This document shows positions 1 to 7,126 of a stretch of DNA of 64,000 bases, piece after piece. This DNA is from Sphingomonas sp. S-NIH.Pt15_0812 (GTDB lineage: Bacteria; Pseudomonadota; Alphaproteobacteria; Sphingomonadales; Sphingomonadaceae): positions 9,656-73,655 of the forward strand of contig NZ_QLJH01000020.1 in the NCBI RefSeq assembly GCF_003951315.1. The letters run 5' to 3'. Under the pieces are notes generated by a model. The model was not told the DNA's origin. It ran no database searches and saw nothing but the letters and a program-made list of their open reading frames with translations. Both the position numbers and the translations under genes were made by a program. Numbering within the stretch: position 1 is the first letter of the stretch; each line of letters begins with the position of its first letter.

Positions 1-1326
1 CCCTGTGCGCTGGAGGCCGCCAACGGTGATGCGCGCGCGACCTTCAGCGTGAGGAAGGGGGAGCGGCTCGTCTTCGCGCTCTCCTACGCGCCCTCCTATG
101 CCGAGCTGCCAAAGAAGCCGGACACGACGCGGCTGTTGAAGCAGACCGACAAGGCGTGGCGCGACTGGATCGGCCGCTTCGATGCCCCCGATCGCTGGGG
201 TGCGCCGCTCAAGCGCTCGCTTCTCACGCTCAAAGCGCTCATCGACCGGCGCACCGGCGGGTTGGTCGCTGCGGCCACCATGGGTCTCCCCGAAGTGCCG
301 GGCGGCGCGATGAACTGGGACTATCGCTACTGCTGGCTACGCGATGCGACCTTCACGTTGACCGCACTGCTGAACGCCGGCTTCGCTGACGAGGCTGTAC
401 GCTGGCGTGACTGGATCCTGCGCGCGATTGCGGGTGATCCGAAGGACATGCGCATCATGTACCGGATCGACGGCGGGCGTCGATTGCAGGAATATGAAGC
501 GACATGGCTGAAGGGTCATGGCGGTGCGAAACCGGTCCTGGTCGGCAACGCTGCCTCGGACCAGACCCAACTCGACGTGTATGGCGAGTTGATCGACAGC
601 TTCCATGTTGGCACCCGCGCTGGCGTGGAGCGCACGCCGCGTGACATCGCGGTGGAGATCGCGCTGATCGAATATCTGGAGGGCGCCTGGGACAAGCCCG
701 GTGCCGATATCTGGGAGAGCCGCGGCGACCCGGGCTGCTATACCTATTCGCAGGCAATGGCGTGGGTCGGCATCAACCATTTCGTCGAGAGCGACGTCAT
801 GCGGGCCGCCGCAGGCGATGAACTGGTTGGGCGCATGCGCGGCCTAAGGACACAGATCCACCAGACCGTGTGCGAGCGAGGCTACTCAGCCGGCGCGGGG
901 CATTTCGTGCAGCGCTATGACGGCGAGACGCTTGATGCCTCGCTGCTCCTGCTGCCCCTTGTCGGGTTCTTGCCTGCCGACGACCCGCGTATCGCTGGCA
1001 CGATCGCGGCTGTGGAGCGCGAATTGATGGAAGGCGGGCTCGTTCGCCGCAAGGCGGCGAAGGGCGACGGCCACGATGAAGGCGTATTCCTCGCCTGCTC
1101 ATGCTGGCTTGCCGACTGCCTGGCGATGCAGGGCCGGTGCGACGAGGCAGCGACGATGCTTGACCGGGTGATCGGCCTTAGTAACGACGTCGGACTGCTG
1201 AGTGAGGAGTTCCACGTCCCCACGCGCCGGCTGATCGGCAATGTGCCACAGGCCCTTACGCACCTGGGCGTAGTCAACTCCGCCCTGTTCCTATCACGCC
1301 CGGTGGTGCAGCGTGGCGCAGTCTGA
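1..1326 (+). CDS. Glycoside hydrolase family 15 protein (glucoamylase/trehalase type), 5' end outside window
   Basis: The frame is open from the first base, so the gene is truncated by the window edge; about 441 C-terminal residues remain of a family usually near 600. The GH15 signature NWDYRYCWLRDATFTL begins near base 310, and the C-terminal block LLSEEF...GNVPQALTHLGVVNSAL matches the GNxPQAxSHxGLxN motif of bacterial GH15 enzymes. Family members hydrolyse terminal alpha-glucosidic bonds by inversion inside an (alpha/alpha)6 barrel; bacterial members of this clade include trehalases and glucoamylases, and the sequence does not separate them. A GTG at 49 is an internal codon rather than a start. 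Its TGA abuts the stop of the convergent VOC gene, the two forming TGATCA. Confidence 0.88.
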   Translation, partial: PCALEAANGDARATFSVRKGERLVFALSYAPSYAELPKKPDTTRLLKQTDKAWRDWIGRFDAPDRWGAPLKRSLLTLKALIDRRTGGLVAAATMGLPEVPGGAMNWDYRYCWLRDATFTLTALLNAGFADEAVRWRDWILRAIAGDPKDMRIMYRIDGGRRLQEYEATWLKGHGGAKPVLVGNAASDQTQLDVYGELIDSFHVGTRAGVERTPRDIAVEIALIEYLEGAWDKPGADIWESRGDPGCYTYSQAMAWVGINHFVESDVMRAAAGDELVGRMRGLRTQIHQTVCERGYSAGAGHFVQRYDGETLDASLLLLPLVGFLPADDPRIAGTIAAVERELMEGGLVRRKAAKGDGHDEGVFLACSCWLADCLAMQGRCDEAATMLDRVIGLSNDVGLLSEEFHVPTRRLIGNVPQALTHLGVVNSALFLSRPVVQRGAV

Positions 1327-2130
1327 TCAACCGCCGGTCTGATGGAGGTGCCCGTCCGGATCCCGTAACAGAGCCGGCGGGCCCTGATGCCAGACGATCC
1401 GCGTCGCTGCGACGTCGTTGACAGCGACGGGCTCGTGCGACGCGCCGGATGGTTGGTGATAGTGCAGCAGTTCGACATGAGGAGGCGCCGTGGGGGGCTG
1501 CATTGGCACCACATCGGCGACGGGGTTTTCCAGACCGTCGAGCGCCGCCTGTTCGCTGCCCTGGTTGAGCGTGGCATCGCCGCAGGTCAGGCCATGCGCG
1601 GTATAGAAGGCCTCGCTCGCTGGAAGATCGCTCACGACGATTGCGCTGTGATCGATACCGAGTATCCCGCGGCCGCGCCAGCCTTTCTCCGCTGCGTCCG
1701 GTAAGCTGAGCAATTCGAGCGGGTGCCCTTCTGGATCGCGGAACTTGATCGCGGTCGCGCCGCCCGAGGACGCCGGTAACGTCACTGGTCCAGTATCGCT
1801 GATCGGCCTAGCGCCGGCCGACCGGGCGCGTGCCCAGGCCGCGTCGGCATCGTCGGTGACAAGGGCGAGATGCTGGAAGCATTGCGACGCGGCGTTCGCG
1901 TTGTCTGGATAGGGCTGACCCGGAACGTCGTAGCAATCGAGCTCGACGACCGCTTCGCCCAACCGCAACGGCCAGCGCCTGCCCGCACCGGCGATGCCAA
2001 GGACTGCTAATTCATCTCCGTCGATCGGTCGCGGATCGCCAACGGTGAAGCCCAGCGCGGCATAGAAGGCGACGAGAACTTCGGGCTGCTGCGTTACCAA
2101 TCGGAACGCGGCGATGCGGGCAAAGGTCAT
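1327..2130 (-). CDS. Double-domain VOC/glyoxalase-like protein
   Basis: A 267-residue protein with two successive vicinal-oxygen-chelate modules. Both carry typical VOC strands: AFYAALGFTVGDPRP and FRDPEGHPLELL in the first half, IDHSAIVVSDLPASEAFYTAHGLTCGD and LLRDPDGHLHQ in the second. VOC proteins include glyoxalases, extradiol dioxygenases and antibiotic-binding proteins; the substrate here is unknown. The ATG at 2130 overlaps the cupin stop (ATGA), so this start is preferred over the GTG 12 bases upstream. It is the last gene of the operon GMC oxidoreductase - DoxX - cupin - VOC, which suggests a role in processing an oxidised sugar or reactive carbonyl, but that is inference. Confidence 0.8.
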   Translation of the reverse strand: MTFARIAAFRLVTQQPEVLVAFYAALGFTVGDPRPIDGDELAVLGIAGAGRRWPLRLGEAVVELDCYDVPGQPYPDNANAASQCFQHLALVTDDADAAWARARSAGARPISDTGPVTLPASSGGATAIKFRDPEGHPLELLSLPDAAEKGWRGRGILGIDHSAIVVSDLPASEAFYTAHGLTCGDATLNQGSEQAALDGLENPVADVVPMQPPTAPPHVELLHYHQPSGASHEPVAVNDVAATRIVWHQGPPALLRDPDGHLHQTGG

Positions 2131-2570
2131 TTGAGTTCGCACGGTCCGACCCGGTCACGGTGTAGCTGCACCGTCATCAGGCGGCAGGGCTCGTCACCGA
2201 TCGTGCCGGACTTGTGGCCCTTCTTGCCGTCCTTCTCGATGCAATTTTGGTCACCGCCGAACGAGAATTCGCCCGGTCCCTGCTCGATGCGCGTGCCGTC
2301 CATGGCTTCGATCCACCAGCGGCCCGACAGCACCACGATCCACTGCGGCGCCGGATTCTCGTGCCAATCACCGACCCAACCGACCGGCTGCACGGTGAAG
2401 ACGACGGTGGCTTCGCCGCGCTCCATTTTGTCGTTCCACTGAGGATCGGCATTGCCGACGCCCTTCAGTTCGTAATCGGTCAGCGCGCATTCGCTGAAGC
2501 GGCTGATGCCGTTCACGTCGGTGTAAAGATGCTGATAGGGGACGGAGGGCTTGGGACCGGCATCGGACAT
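2127..2570 (-). CDS. Small cupin-fold protein (WVGDWHE type), paralogue A
   Basis: A 147-residue single-domain protein with a cupin-like core: WVGDWHENPAPQW, then GRWWIEAMDG, GPGEFSFGGD and HKSGTIGDEP. The order of His, Gly-Pro-Gly and a late His matches the two cupin motifs that bind a metal, but the family function is not known to me. The start MSDAGPKP was chosen because it lies 4 bases after the upstream DoxX stop. The gene sits between DoxX and the VOC protein and overlaps the latter by ATGA. A clear paralogue lies at 51053-51538 beside a lactonase gene. That both copies stand in sugar-oxidation-like contexts suggests a sugar acid, lactone or isomerase role; this is inference. Confidence 0.75.
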   Translation of the reverse strand: MSDAGPKPSVPYQHLYTDVNGISRFSECALTDYELKGVGNADPQWNDKMERGEATVVFTVQPVGWVGDWHENPAPQWIVVLSGRWWIEAMDGTRIEQGPGEFSFGGDQNCIEKDGKKGHKSGTIGDEPCRLMTVQLHRDRVGPCELK

Positions 2571-2574
2571 GGTG

Positions 2575-3033
2575 TTATCTTCCGTAGGGATGGCTGGAGG
2601 CGAAGGGCGCATCGAGGAAAGGCTGGAGCCCTGCCCCGTCGGTGCCGACGATGAGGAGGAGGAAACCGGCGCCAAGCGACAGGTTCTTGAGGAAGTCCCA
2701 GAACAGGGTGCGTCCCTTGCCGCCCGGATCGGTGAAGAAATCGCCCGGCTTCCAGAACTGCTTGTAGAGCACCGCCGTGACGGCGCAGTAGCCGGCAACA
2801 ACGAAGGCGGCGGCACGATCCGCGATGCCGAGCACGATCGCGCCGCAGCACACGATCTCGATGAAGAGCCCGACCATCAGCACGGCGATGGCGAGCCAGC
2901 GCGGCGAGAAGACCTGCTGCGCCTGGCTGACCGCGTGATCGAACGAGAAGATCTTGTCGAGTGCGCTGAACGGCAGGAACAGCATGACGATGCCGTAGCG
3001 CACGATCAGCGCGGCGACGGCTGCGGTCGTCAC
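2575..3033 (-). CDS. DoxX-like integral membrane protein
   Basis: A 152-residue protein with about four hydrophobic helices (near residues 5-22, 47-67, 72-90 and 120-137) and the DoxX-type arrangement of an early Arg (LIVRYGIVMLFLPFSALDKI) and a mid-protein KQFWKPGDFFTDPGGKGR loop. DoxX/DoxD proteins are membrane subunits of thiosulfate:quinone oxidoreductase in archaea, and many bacterial members have unknown redox roles. Its GTG start overlaps the GMC stop (GTGA), so it is translationally coupled to a flavin oxidoreductase. A plausible, unproven role is a membrane anchor or quinone-linked electron acceptor for that GMC enzyme. Confidence 0.75.
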   Translation of the reverse strand: MTTAAVAALIVRYGIVMLFLPFSALDKIFSFDHAVSQAQQVFSPRWLAIAVLMVGLFIEIVCCGAIVLGIADRAAAFVVAGYCAVTAVLYKQFWKPGDFFTDPGGKGRTLFWDFLKNLSLGAGFLLLIVGTDGAGLQPFLDAPFASSHPYGR

Positions 3034-4604
3034 AGCCGGGCCTCGATGATGCTGGCGACGCGAAGGGCATTGGCGATGATCGTCAGCGTCGGGTTCACCG
3101 CGCCGATCGAGGGAAAGAAGCTGGCATCGGTGACGTAGAGATTTTCGACTTCGTGCGCGCGGCAGTCGAGATCGAGGACCGAGGTCGACGGATCGGTGCC
3201 AAAGCGGCAGGTGCCCGCCTGGTGCGCAGTTCCCGACAAGGGGATGTCCTTGCCGAGATAGAGCGAGCGTTCGATCAGCATGGCCGGCCAGCCGATATCG
3301 GACAGCACCTGTTCCAGCTTTGCCTTCAACCGTTTGAGAGACTTTTCATTGGTCTCGGTGACGTCGAGATGGACCTGCCCATCCTGATAATAGACCCGGT
3401 TCTCCGGTATCGGCAGATCCTCGGTCTGGAGCCAGAAATCCATCGAGTGCCGTGCCATCTCGGCAAAGGGCATGTCGGGCAGATGCTTCATGAGCGAGGC
3501 CAACGGCGCCTCGCCCTTGATCTGGTCGGCATGGCTGGTGGCGCACATCTGGATGAGGCCGAGCGGATGCGGATAGTCGGGATCGCCACTGTCGAAGTAG
3601 AAGTCGCTCAGCGCCAGCGTCTTCTGGAACACGGTCTCGTTGACGTGTTTCATCACCGCCATGACGATCGACATCTCGTGGCGCATATAGTTGCGGCCGA
3701 CCTGATCCGAGCCGTTGGCGAGACCGTTCGGGTGCTGCTCGTTGGCGGAGCGCAGCAGCAGCAGCGCTGAAGAAAGTGACCCACACGCGACGACCACCGT
3801 GTCCGCGCTATAACGTTCCTGCCGGCCGTCACGCTGGACCAGGATCGACTCCACCCGGCGTCCACTGGCATCCGTGTCCAACCGCTCGGCATAGGCCCCG
3901 GTCAGGAGCGTCACATTGGGGTAGTCGCGGATGGTCGGGTCGACGCACATCACCTGCGCGTCCGCCTTGCCGTTCAGCAGGCATGGAAAGCCGTCGAAAT
4001 AGGAGCAGCGCATGCACACGCTGGTGGGCGTCGCGAAGCCGTCCTCCTTCTGGTCGAGCAGAATGCCGAGCGGCAGATGGAACGGGTGTAGCCCCAGCCC
4101 GGTCAGCTTGTCGGACAGCTCCTGCACCTTGGGTTCGTGCTTGACCGGCACGAAGGGGTAAGCGGTGCTGCCCGGATCGAGCGGGTCCTCGCCGCGGCGG
4201 CCATGGACATGAAACAGGGCCTCTGCCTCGTCGTACCAGGGCGCGAAATCCTGATAGGAGAGGGGCCAGGCAGGAGACACGCCACCAGCATGCTCGACCT
4301 CGTCGAAGTCGCGCTCGCGGAGACGAAACAGCGCCGAGCCGTACACCTTGGAATTGCCGCCGACATTGTAGTGGAGCTGCGGCGCGAAAGTGCCGCCATC
4401 CTTGTTCACCCACTGCTCGTCGGCCTGGTACTTGCCCTCGACGAACACCGCCTGACCGCTCCAGTTGGCCTCTTCGCGCGGCAGATAGTCGCCGCGCTCC
4501 AGGATCAGGATGCGCTTGCCCGTGGGAGCGAGCCGCTGTGCGAGTGCTGCACCGCCCGGCCCGCTGCCGATTACGATGAGGTCGTAGTGAGTGTTCTCGG
4601 CCAT
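3030..4604 (-). CDS. GMC-family FAD-dependent oxidoreductase
   Basis: A 524-residue protein with an N-terminal Rossmann FAD-binding motif (VIGSGPGGAALAQRL, residues 11-25, followed by ILILERGDYL) and C-terminal GMC blocks HQAGTCRFG and NLYVTDASFFPS near residues 460-500. It has a mid-protein CMRCSYFDGFPC cysteine cluster like those of bacterial sugar/alcohol dehydrogenases of this group. No signal peptide is visible. It leads an operon with DoxX, cupin and VOC genes. The substrate is probably a sugar or alcohol, by family. ATG at 4604 is preceded by a palindrome and a candidate stress promoter shared with the divergent SDR gene. Confidence 0.87.
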   Translation of the reverse strand: MAENTHYDLIVIGSGPGGAALAQRLAPTGKRILILERGDYLPREEANWSGQAVFVEGKYQADEQWVNKDGGTFAPQLHYNVGGNSKVYGSALFRLRERDFDEVEHAGGVSPAWPLSYQDFAPWYDEAEALFHVHGRRGEDPLDPGSTAYPFVPVKHEPKVQELSDKLTGLGLHPFHLPLGILLDQKEDGFATPTSVCMRCSYFDGFPCLLNGKADAQVMCVDPTIRDYPNVTLLTGAYAERLDTDASGRRVESILVQRDGRQERYSADTVVVACGSLSSALLLLRSANEQHPNGLANGSDQVGRNYMRHEMSIVMAVMKHVNETVFQKTLALSDFYFDSGDPDYPHPLGLIQMCATSHADQIKGEAPLASLMKHLPDMPFAEMARHSMDFWLQTEDLPIPENRVYYQDGQVHLDVTETNEKSLKRLKAKLEQVLSDIGWPAMLIERSLYLGKDIPLSGTAHQAGTCRFGTDPSTSVLDLDCRAHEVENLYVTDASFFPSIGAVNPTLTIIANALRVASIIEARL

Positions 4605-4626
4605 GCACGTATCCGCTGCGAAGTGA

Positions 4627-4639
4627 TGCCATCATGGCA
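4627..4639. promoter_or_regulatory. Short palindrome upstream of the GMC gene
   Basis: TGCCAT-C-ATGGCA is a perfect inverted repeat with 6-base arms, centred about 29 bases upstream of the GMC start codon. It could be a repressor site or an mRNA hairpin in the leader. No regulator gene lies beside it. Confidence 0.3.
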
Positions 4640-4645
4640 GAGGCC

Positions 4646-4685
4646 GGAACCCCGTTGATCGAGGGCTGTTCCCAACCTCGATCAA
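4646..4685. promoter_or_regulatory. Candidate bidirectional EcfG-type promoter overlapping a 10-bp palindrome
   Basis: On the plus strand GGAAC (4646-4650) is followed after 16 bases by TGTT; on the minus strand GGAAC (4672-4668) is followed after 16 bases by GGTT. The alphaproteobacterial general stress sigma factor EcfG recognises GGAAC-N16/17-CGTT, so each direction has an exact -35 and one mismatch at -10. Overlapping this is TTGATCGAGG (4655-4664) and its exact inverse CCTCGATCAA (4676-4685), an 11-base loop apart, just before the SDR ribosome-binding site. This may be an operator or a leader hairpin. Confidence 0.4.
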
Positions 4686-4698
4686 TCAGGAGCCAGGC

Positions 4699-5688
4699 AT
4701 GAGCAAAGTCGTCGTTGTCACCGGAGCCGGGGCAGGAGTAGGGCGCGCAACCGCCGAAAAGTTCGCGAGCGAAGGCTATGACGTCGCGTTGCTGTCACGC
4801 GACCCTGAACGACTGGAACGCGCAGCCGAGCAGCTGCGTCGGCACGGCGTTCGTGCCCTGCCGATCCCAACCGACGTCGCCGATGCCGCTGCAGTTGAGG
4901 CTGCAGCTGATCGCACCGAGCGCGAGCTTGGGCCGATCGACGTATGGGTCAATGTCGCCATGGCAACCGTCTTCGCGCCCGTCGCGAAGCTGACGCCCGA
5001 GGAAGTCGAGCGCGGCACCAAGGTCACCTACCTCGGCCAGGTCCACGGCATGATGAGCGCACTGAAGCGGATGCGAACGCGCCGTGGCACGATCGTCAAC
5101 GTCGGCTCCGCGCTGGCTTACCGATCAGTGCCGCTCCAGTCGGTCTATTGCGGCGCGAAGGCGGCAATCCGGGGCTTCACGGACTCGTTGCGCTCCGAGA
5201 TCATCCACGACAAGATCGACGTGCACCTGACGATGGTCGACCTTCCGGCGGTCAACACACCGCAGTTCGACTGGGCCTTGAACAAAATGGGCAAGAAGGC
5301 GCGCCCTGTTGCGCCGATCTTTGAGCCCGAAGTCCCTGCGCGAGCGATCTTCTACGCGGCCACCCACAAGCGGCGCGACGTGTGGCTGGGCTTCTCCTCG
5401 GTGAAGGCGATCCTAGGCAATCGTGTCGCGCCGGGACTGATAGACCGCTACCTCGCCAAGGCTGGCTATAAGGGGCAGCTGACGGACGAGCCTGCGCCGG
5501 CTGATGCCCCCTCGAATCTGTTCGAGCCGGTGCCCGGTGATTACAGCGCCCACGGCCGCTTCGACGACAGCTCGCGTCGCCGCAGCATGGAGTTCTTCAC
5601 CGATCGTCACCGTACGGCCTTCTATGCGCTTGGGCTCGCCGGGCTGGGTTATCTAACGCACCGGGCCGCCAAGCGCCTGGACATCTGA
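4699..5688 (+). CDS. Short-chain dehydrogenase/reductase with C-terminal hydrophobic tail
   Basis: A 329-residue classical SDR: cofactor motif TGAGAGVG at residues 8-15, and the active-site YCGAK (Tyr and Lys of YxxxK) near residues 150-154 with a preceding serine in VNVGSALAYRSV. The N-V-A-M-A segment replaces the usual NNAG. It is about 80 residues longer than a core SDR; the extra part ends in a short hydrophobic stretch (FYALGLAGLGYLTH) that may associate with the membrane. The substrate is unknown. AGGAG lies 6-10 bases before the ATG. Related extended SDRs are often general-stress genes in alphaproteobacteria, which fits the candidate EcfG promoter upstream. Confidence 0.86.
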   Translation: MSKVVVVTGAGAGVGRATAEKFASEGYDVALLSRDPERLERAAEQLRRHGVRALPIPTDVADAAAVEAAADRTERELGPIDVWVNVAMATVFAPVAKLTPEEVERGTKVTYLGQVHGMMSALKRMRTRRGTIVNVGSALAYRSVPLQSVYCGAKAAIRGFTDSLRSEIIHDKIDVHLTMVDLPAVNTPQFDWALNKMGKKARPVAPIFEPEVPARAIFYAATHKRRDVWLGFSSVKAILGNRVAPGLIDRYLAKAGYKGQLTDEPAPADAPSNLFEPVPGDYSAHGRFDDSSRRRSMEFFTDRHRTAFYALGLAGLGYLTHRAAKRLDI

Positions 5689-5703
5689 CACCCGCAGGGA
5701 AGA

Positions 5704-6198
5704 TCAGCGTTTCAGGACGGTGATCTTCCCGCTTGGTTCAAGCGTGACCTGGCGTGCGTCGTTCACGCTCGACATCCCGGACCGACGCAGCGCTTCGTCA
5801 AGGTCAGCCTCAGACACCGAGTGACGTAGACGGGCGCCTTGATCGGCCTTGCCCTCCTTGAAGATCGTGATGGCTTGCCCCTCCAGAAGGCGGGACATGG
5901 CCGGGAAGCGCGCCGCCAGATGCGCCAGCAGCCAGTGGAGAAGCAGGAACACGGTGGTTGCCGCAAGCGTGCCCAGTAGCGGTGCGCTCCCGGTCAGCGC
6001 CCGGCTGAGGTTCGAGCCGATCACGATCGATACGACGATGTCGAGCGCCGACCATTTCCCGAAGATGCGCCGGCCGACCACGCGAACCGCCAGAAGGCCG
6101 TAGGCCAGTACCAGCACTGCACGCGCGCATTCCTGTGCCACGCTCAGGTCCTTGCCGTTGCCGAAGATCGATGCGCAAGTGGTTGCGATCCCCTCCAT
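5704..6198 (-). CDS. DUF421 (YetF-type) membrane protein
   Basis: A 164-residue protein with three N-terminal hydrophobic segments (about residues 25-42, 50-66 and 74-95), followed by a cytoplasmic YetF-like domain containing GQAITIFKEGK and the RRSGMSSVNDARQVTLEPSG pattern typical of DUF421, here with a short C terminus ending ITVLKR. It begins 2 bases after the cyoD stop, so it is almost certainly co-transcribed with the terminal oxidase genes. The biochemical function of the family is not established. Its place in the cyo operon, where cyoE (haem O synthase) or a SURF1 gene might be expected, is noteworthy. Confidence 0.8.
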   Translation of the reverse strand: MEGIATTCASIFGNGKDLSVAQECARAVLVLAYGLLAVRVVGRRIFGKWSALDIVVSIVIGSNLSRALTGSAPLLGTLAATTVFLLLHWLLAHLAARFPAMSRLLEGQAITIFKEGKADQGARLRHSVSEADLDEALRRSGMSSVNDARQVTLEPSGKITVLKR

Positions 6199-6200
6199 CG

Positions 6201-6503
6201 CTACATCATCCGGTCGCGCAGGTTGAACATGATCACCAGCGTGCCCGACACCATCAGCGTGACGATGAGGCTCGCAAACAGCACCAGGAGCAGATCATCG
6301 CGTGACGACTTGGCAAGGCTGATGTGGAGGAAGCAGCGGAACTGCACGATCACCTGCACGAGAGCCAAGCCCAGGATGATCCCAAATGTCGTGCCGGCCG
6401 CAGCCAGTGGCCATTTGACGACCGCGAAGGCGGCAAGCGTCAGTGCCAGGGCCAGCGCATAGCCGATCAGATACGTTCGGGTTTCGCGACGACGCTCGTT
6501 CAC
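6201..6503 (-). CDS. cyoD: Cytochrome bo3 ubiquinol oxidase subunit IV
   Basis: A 100-residue protein with three membrane helices (about 10-30, 38-58 and 72-93), as in CyoD. The segment LVQVIVQFRCFLHISL corresponds to the conserved IVQFxxFLH block of subunit IV. CyoD assists assembly of the Cu-binding subunit I. Its GTG start overlaps the cyoC stop by 4 bases. Confidence 0.9.
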   Translation of the reverse strand: MNERRRETRTYLIGYALALALTLAAFAVVKWPLAAAGTTFGIILGLALVQVIVQFRCFLHISLAKSSRDDLLLVLFASLIVTLMVSGTLVIMFNLRDRMM

Positions 6504-7126
6504 AGCACATGCCCCTGAAGATAGACGACGCTCAGGACGGCGATCCAGATGACGTCGAGGAAATGCCAGAATAGGCTAAGGCGCAGGATGTTGATCTTGA
6601 CCCGCGTGTCGAAGCCATAGGCAAGGACCTGCCCGCCCATCACCAGCATCCAGACGCATCCCGCCAGGACGTGGAGGCCGTGAAGCGGCACCAGCGCGAA
6701 AAACGCCGACAGAAAGGCGCTTCGCGTGGGGTAGGCGCCATCCGAGAACATGGTGGTGAAATCATGCATCTCCATCGCCAGGAAGGCGACGCCGAGCAGG
6801 AAGGTGATGCCCATCCAGGCAAAGACGGGGCGCCGGGCGGCGTCGTATTTCATAGCAAGCACCGCCAGTCCGATCGTGAGGCTGCTGGTTAGCAGGAGCA
6901 GCGTTTCGGCGAAGGCGCTGCCGAGCTTGAACTCGCTCGCCGGGGTGGGGCCACCGGCTGTTGCCGCCACGGCGGTGCCGTAGACGGCAAAGAGCAGCGC
7001 GAAGATGATCGCATCGCTCATCAGGAACATCCAGAAGCCGAAGATGCCGCTCTCGGCATTGGCATTCGGATCCTGCTCGGTGCCGCCCAGATTGATGCCG
7101 GCGTGGCGAAGCGAAGGCTGGGTCAT
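6500..7126 (-). CDS. cyoC: Cytochrome bo3 ubiquinol oxidase subunit III
   Basis: A 208-residue protein with five hydrophobic segments and haem-copper oxidase subunit III motifs: GFWMFLMSDAIIFALLFAVY near residues 29-48, EMHDF near 118, and VPLHGLHVLAG near 147. Its ATG overlaps the cyoB stop (ATGA). Subunit III is part of the proton-pumping quinol oxidase in the inner membrane. Confidence 0.93.
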   Translation of the reverse strand: MTQPSLRHAGINLGGTEQDPNANAESGIFGFWMFLMSDAIIFALLFAVYGTAVAATAGGPTPASEFKLGSAFAETLLLLTSSLTIGLAVLAMKYDAARRPVFAWMGITFLLGVAFLAMEMHDFTTMFSDGAYPTRSAFLSAFFALVPLHGLHVLAGCVWMLVMGGQVLAYGFDTRVKINILRLSLFWHFLDVIWIAVLSVVYLQGHVL

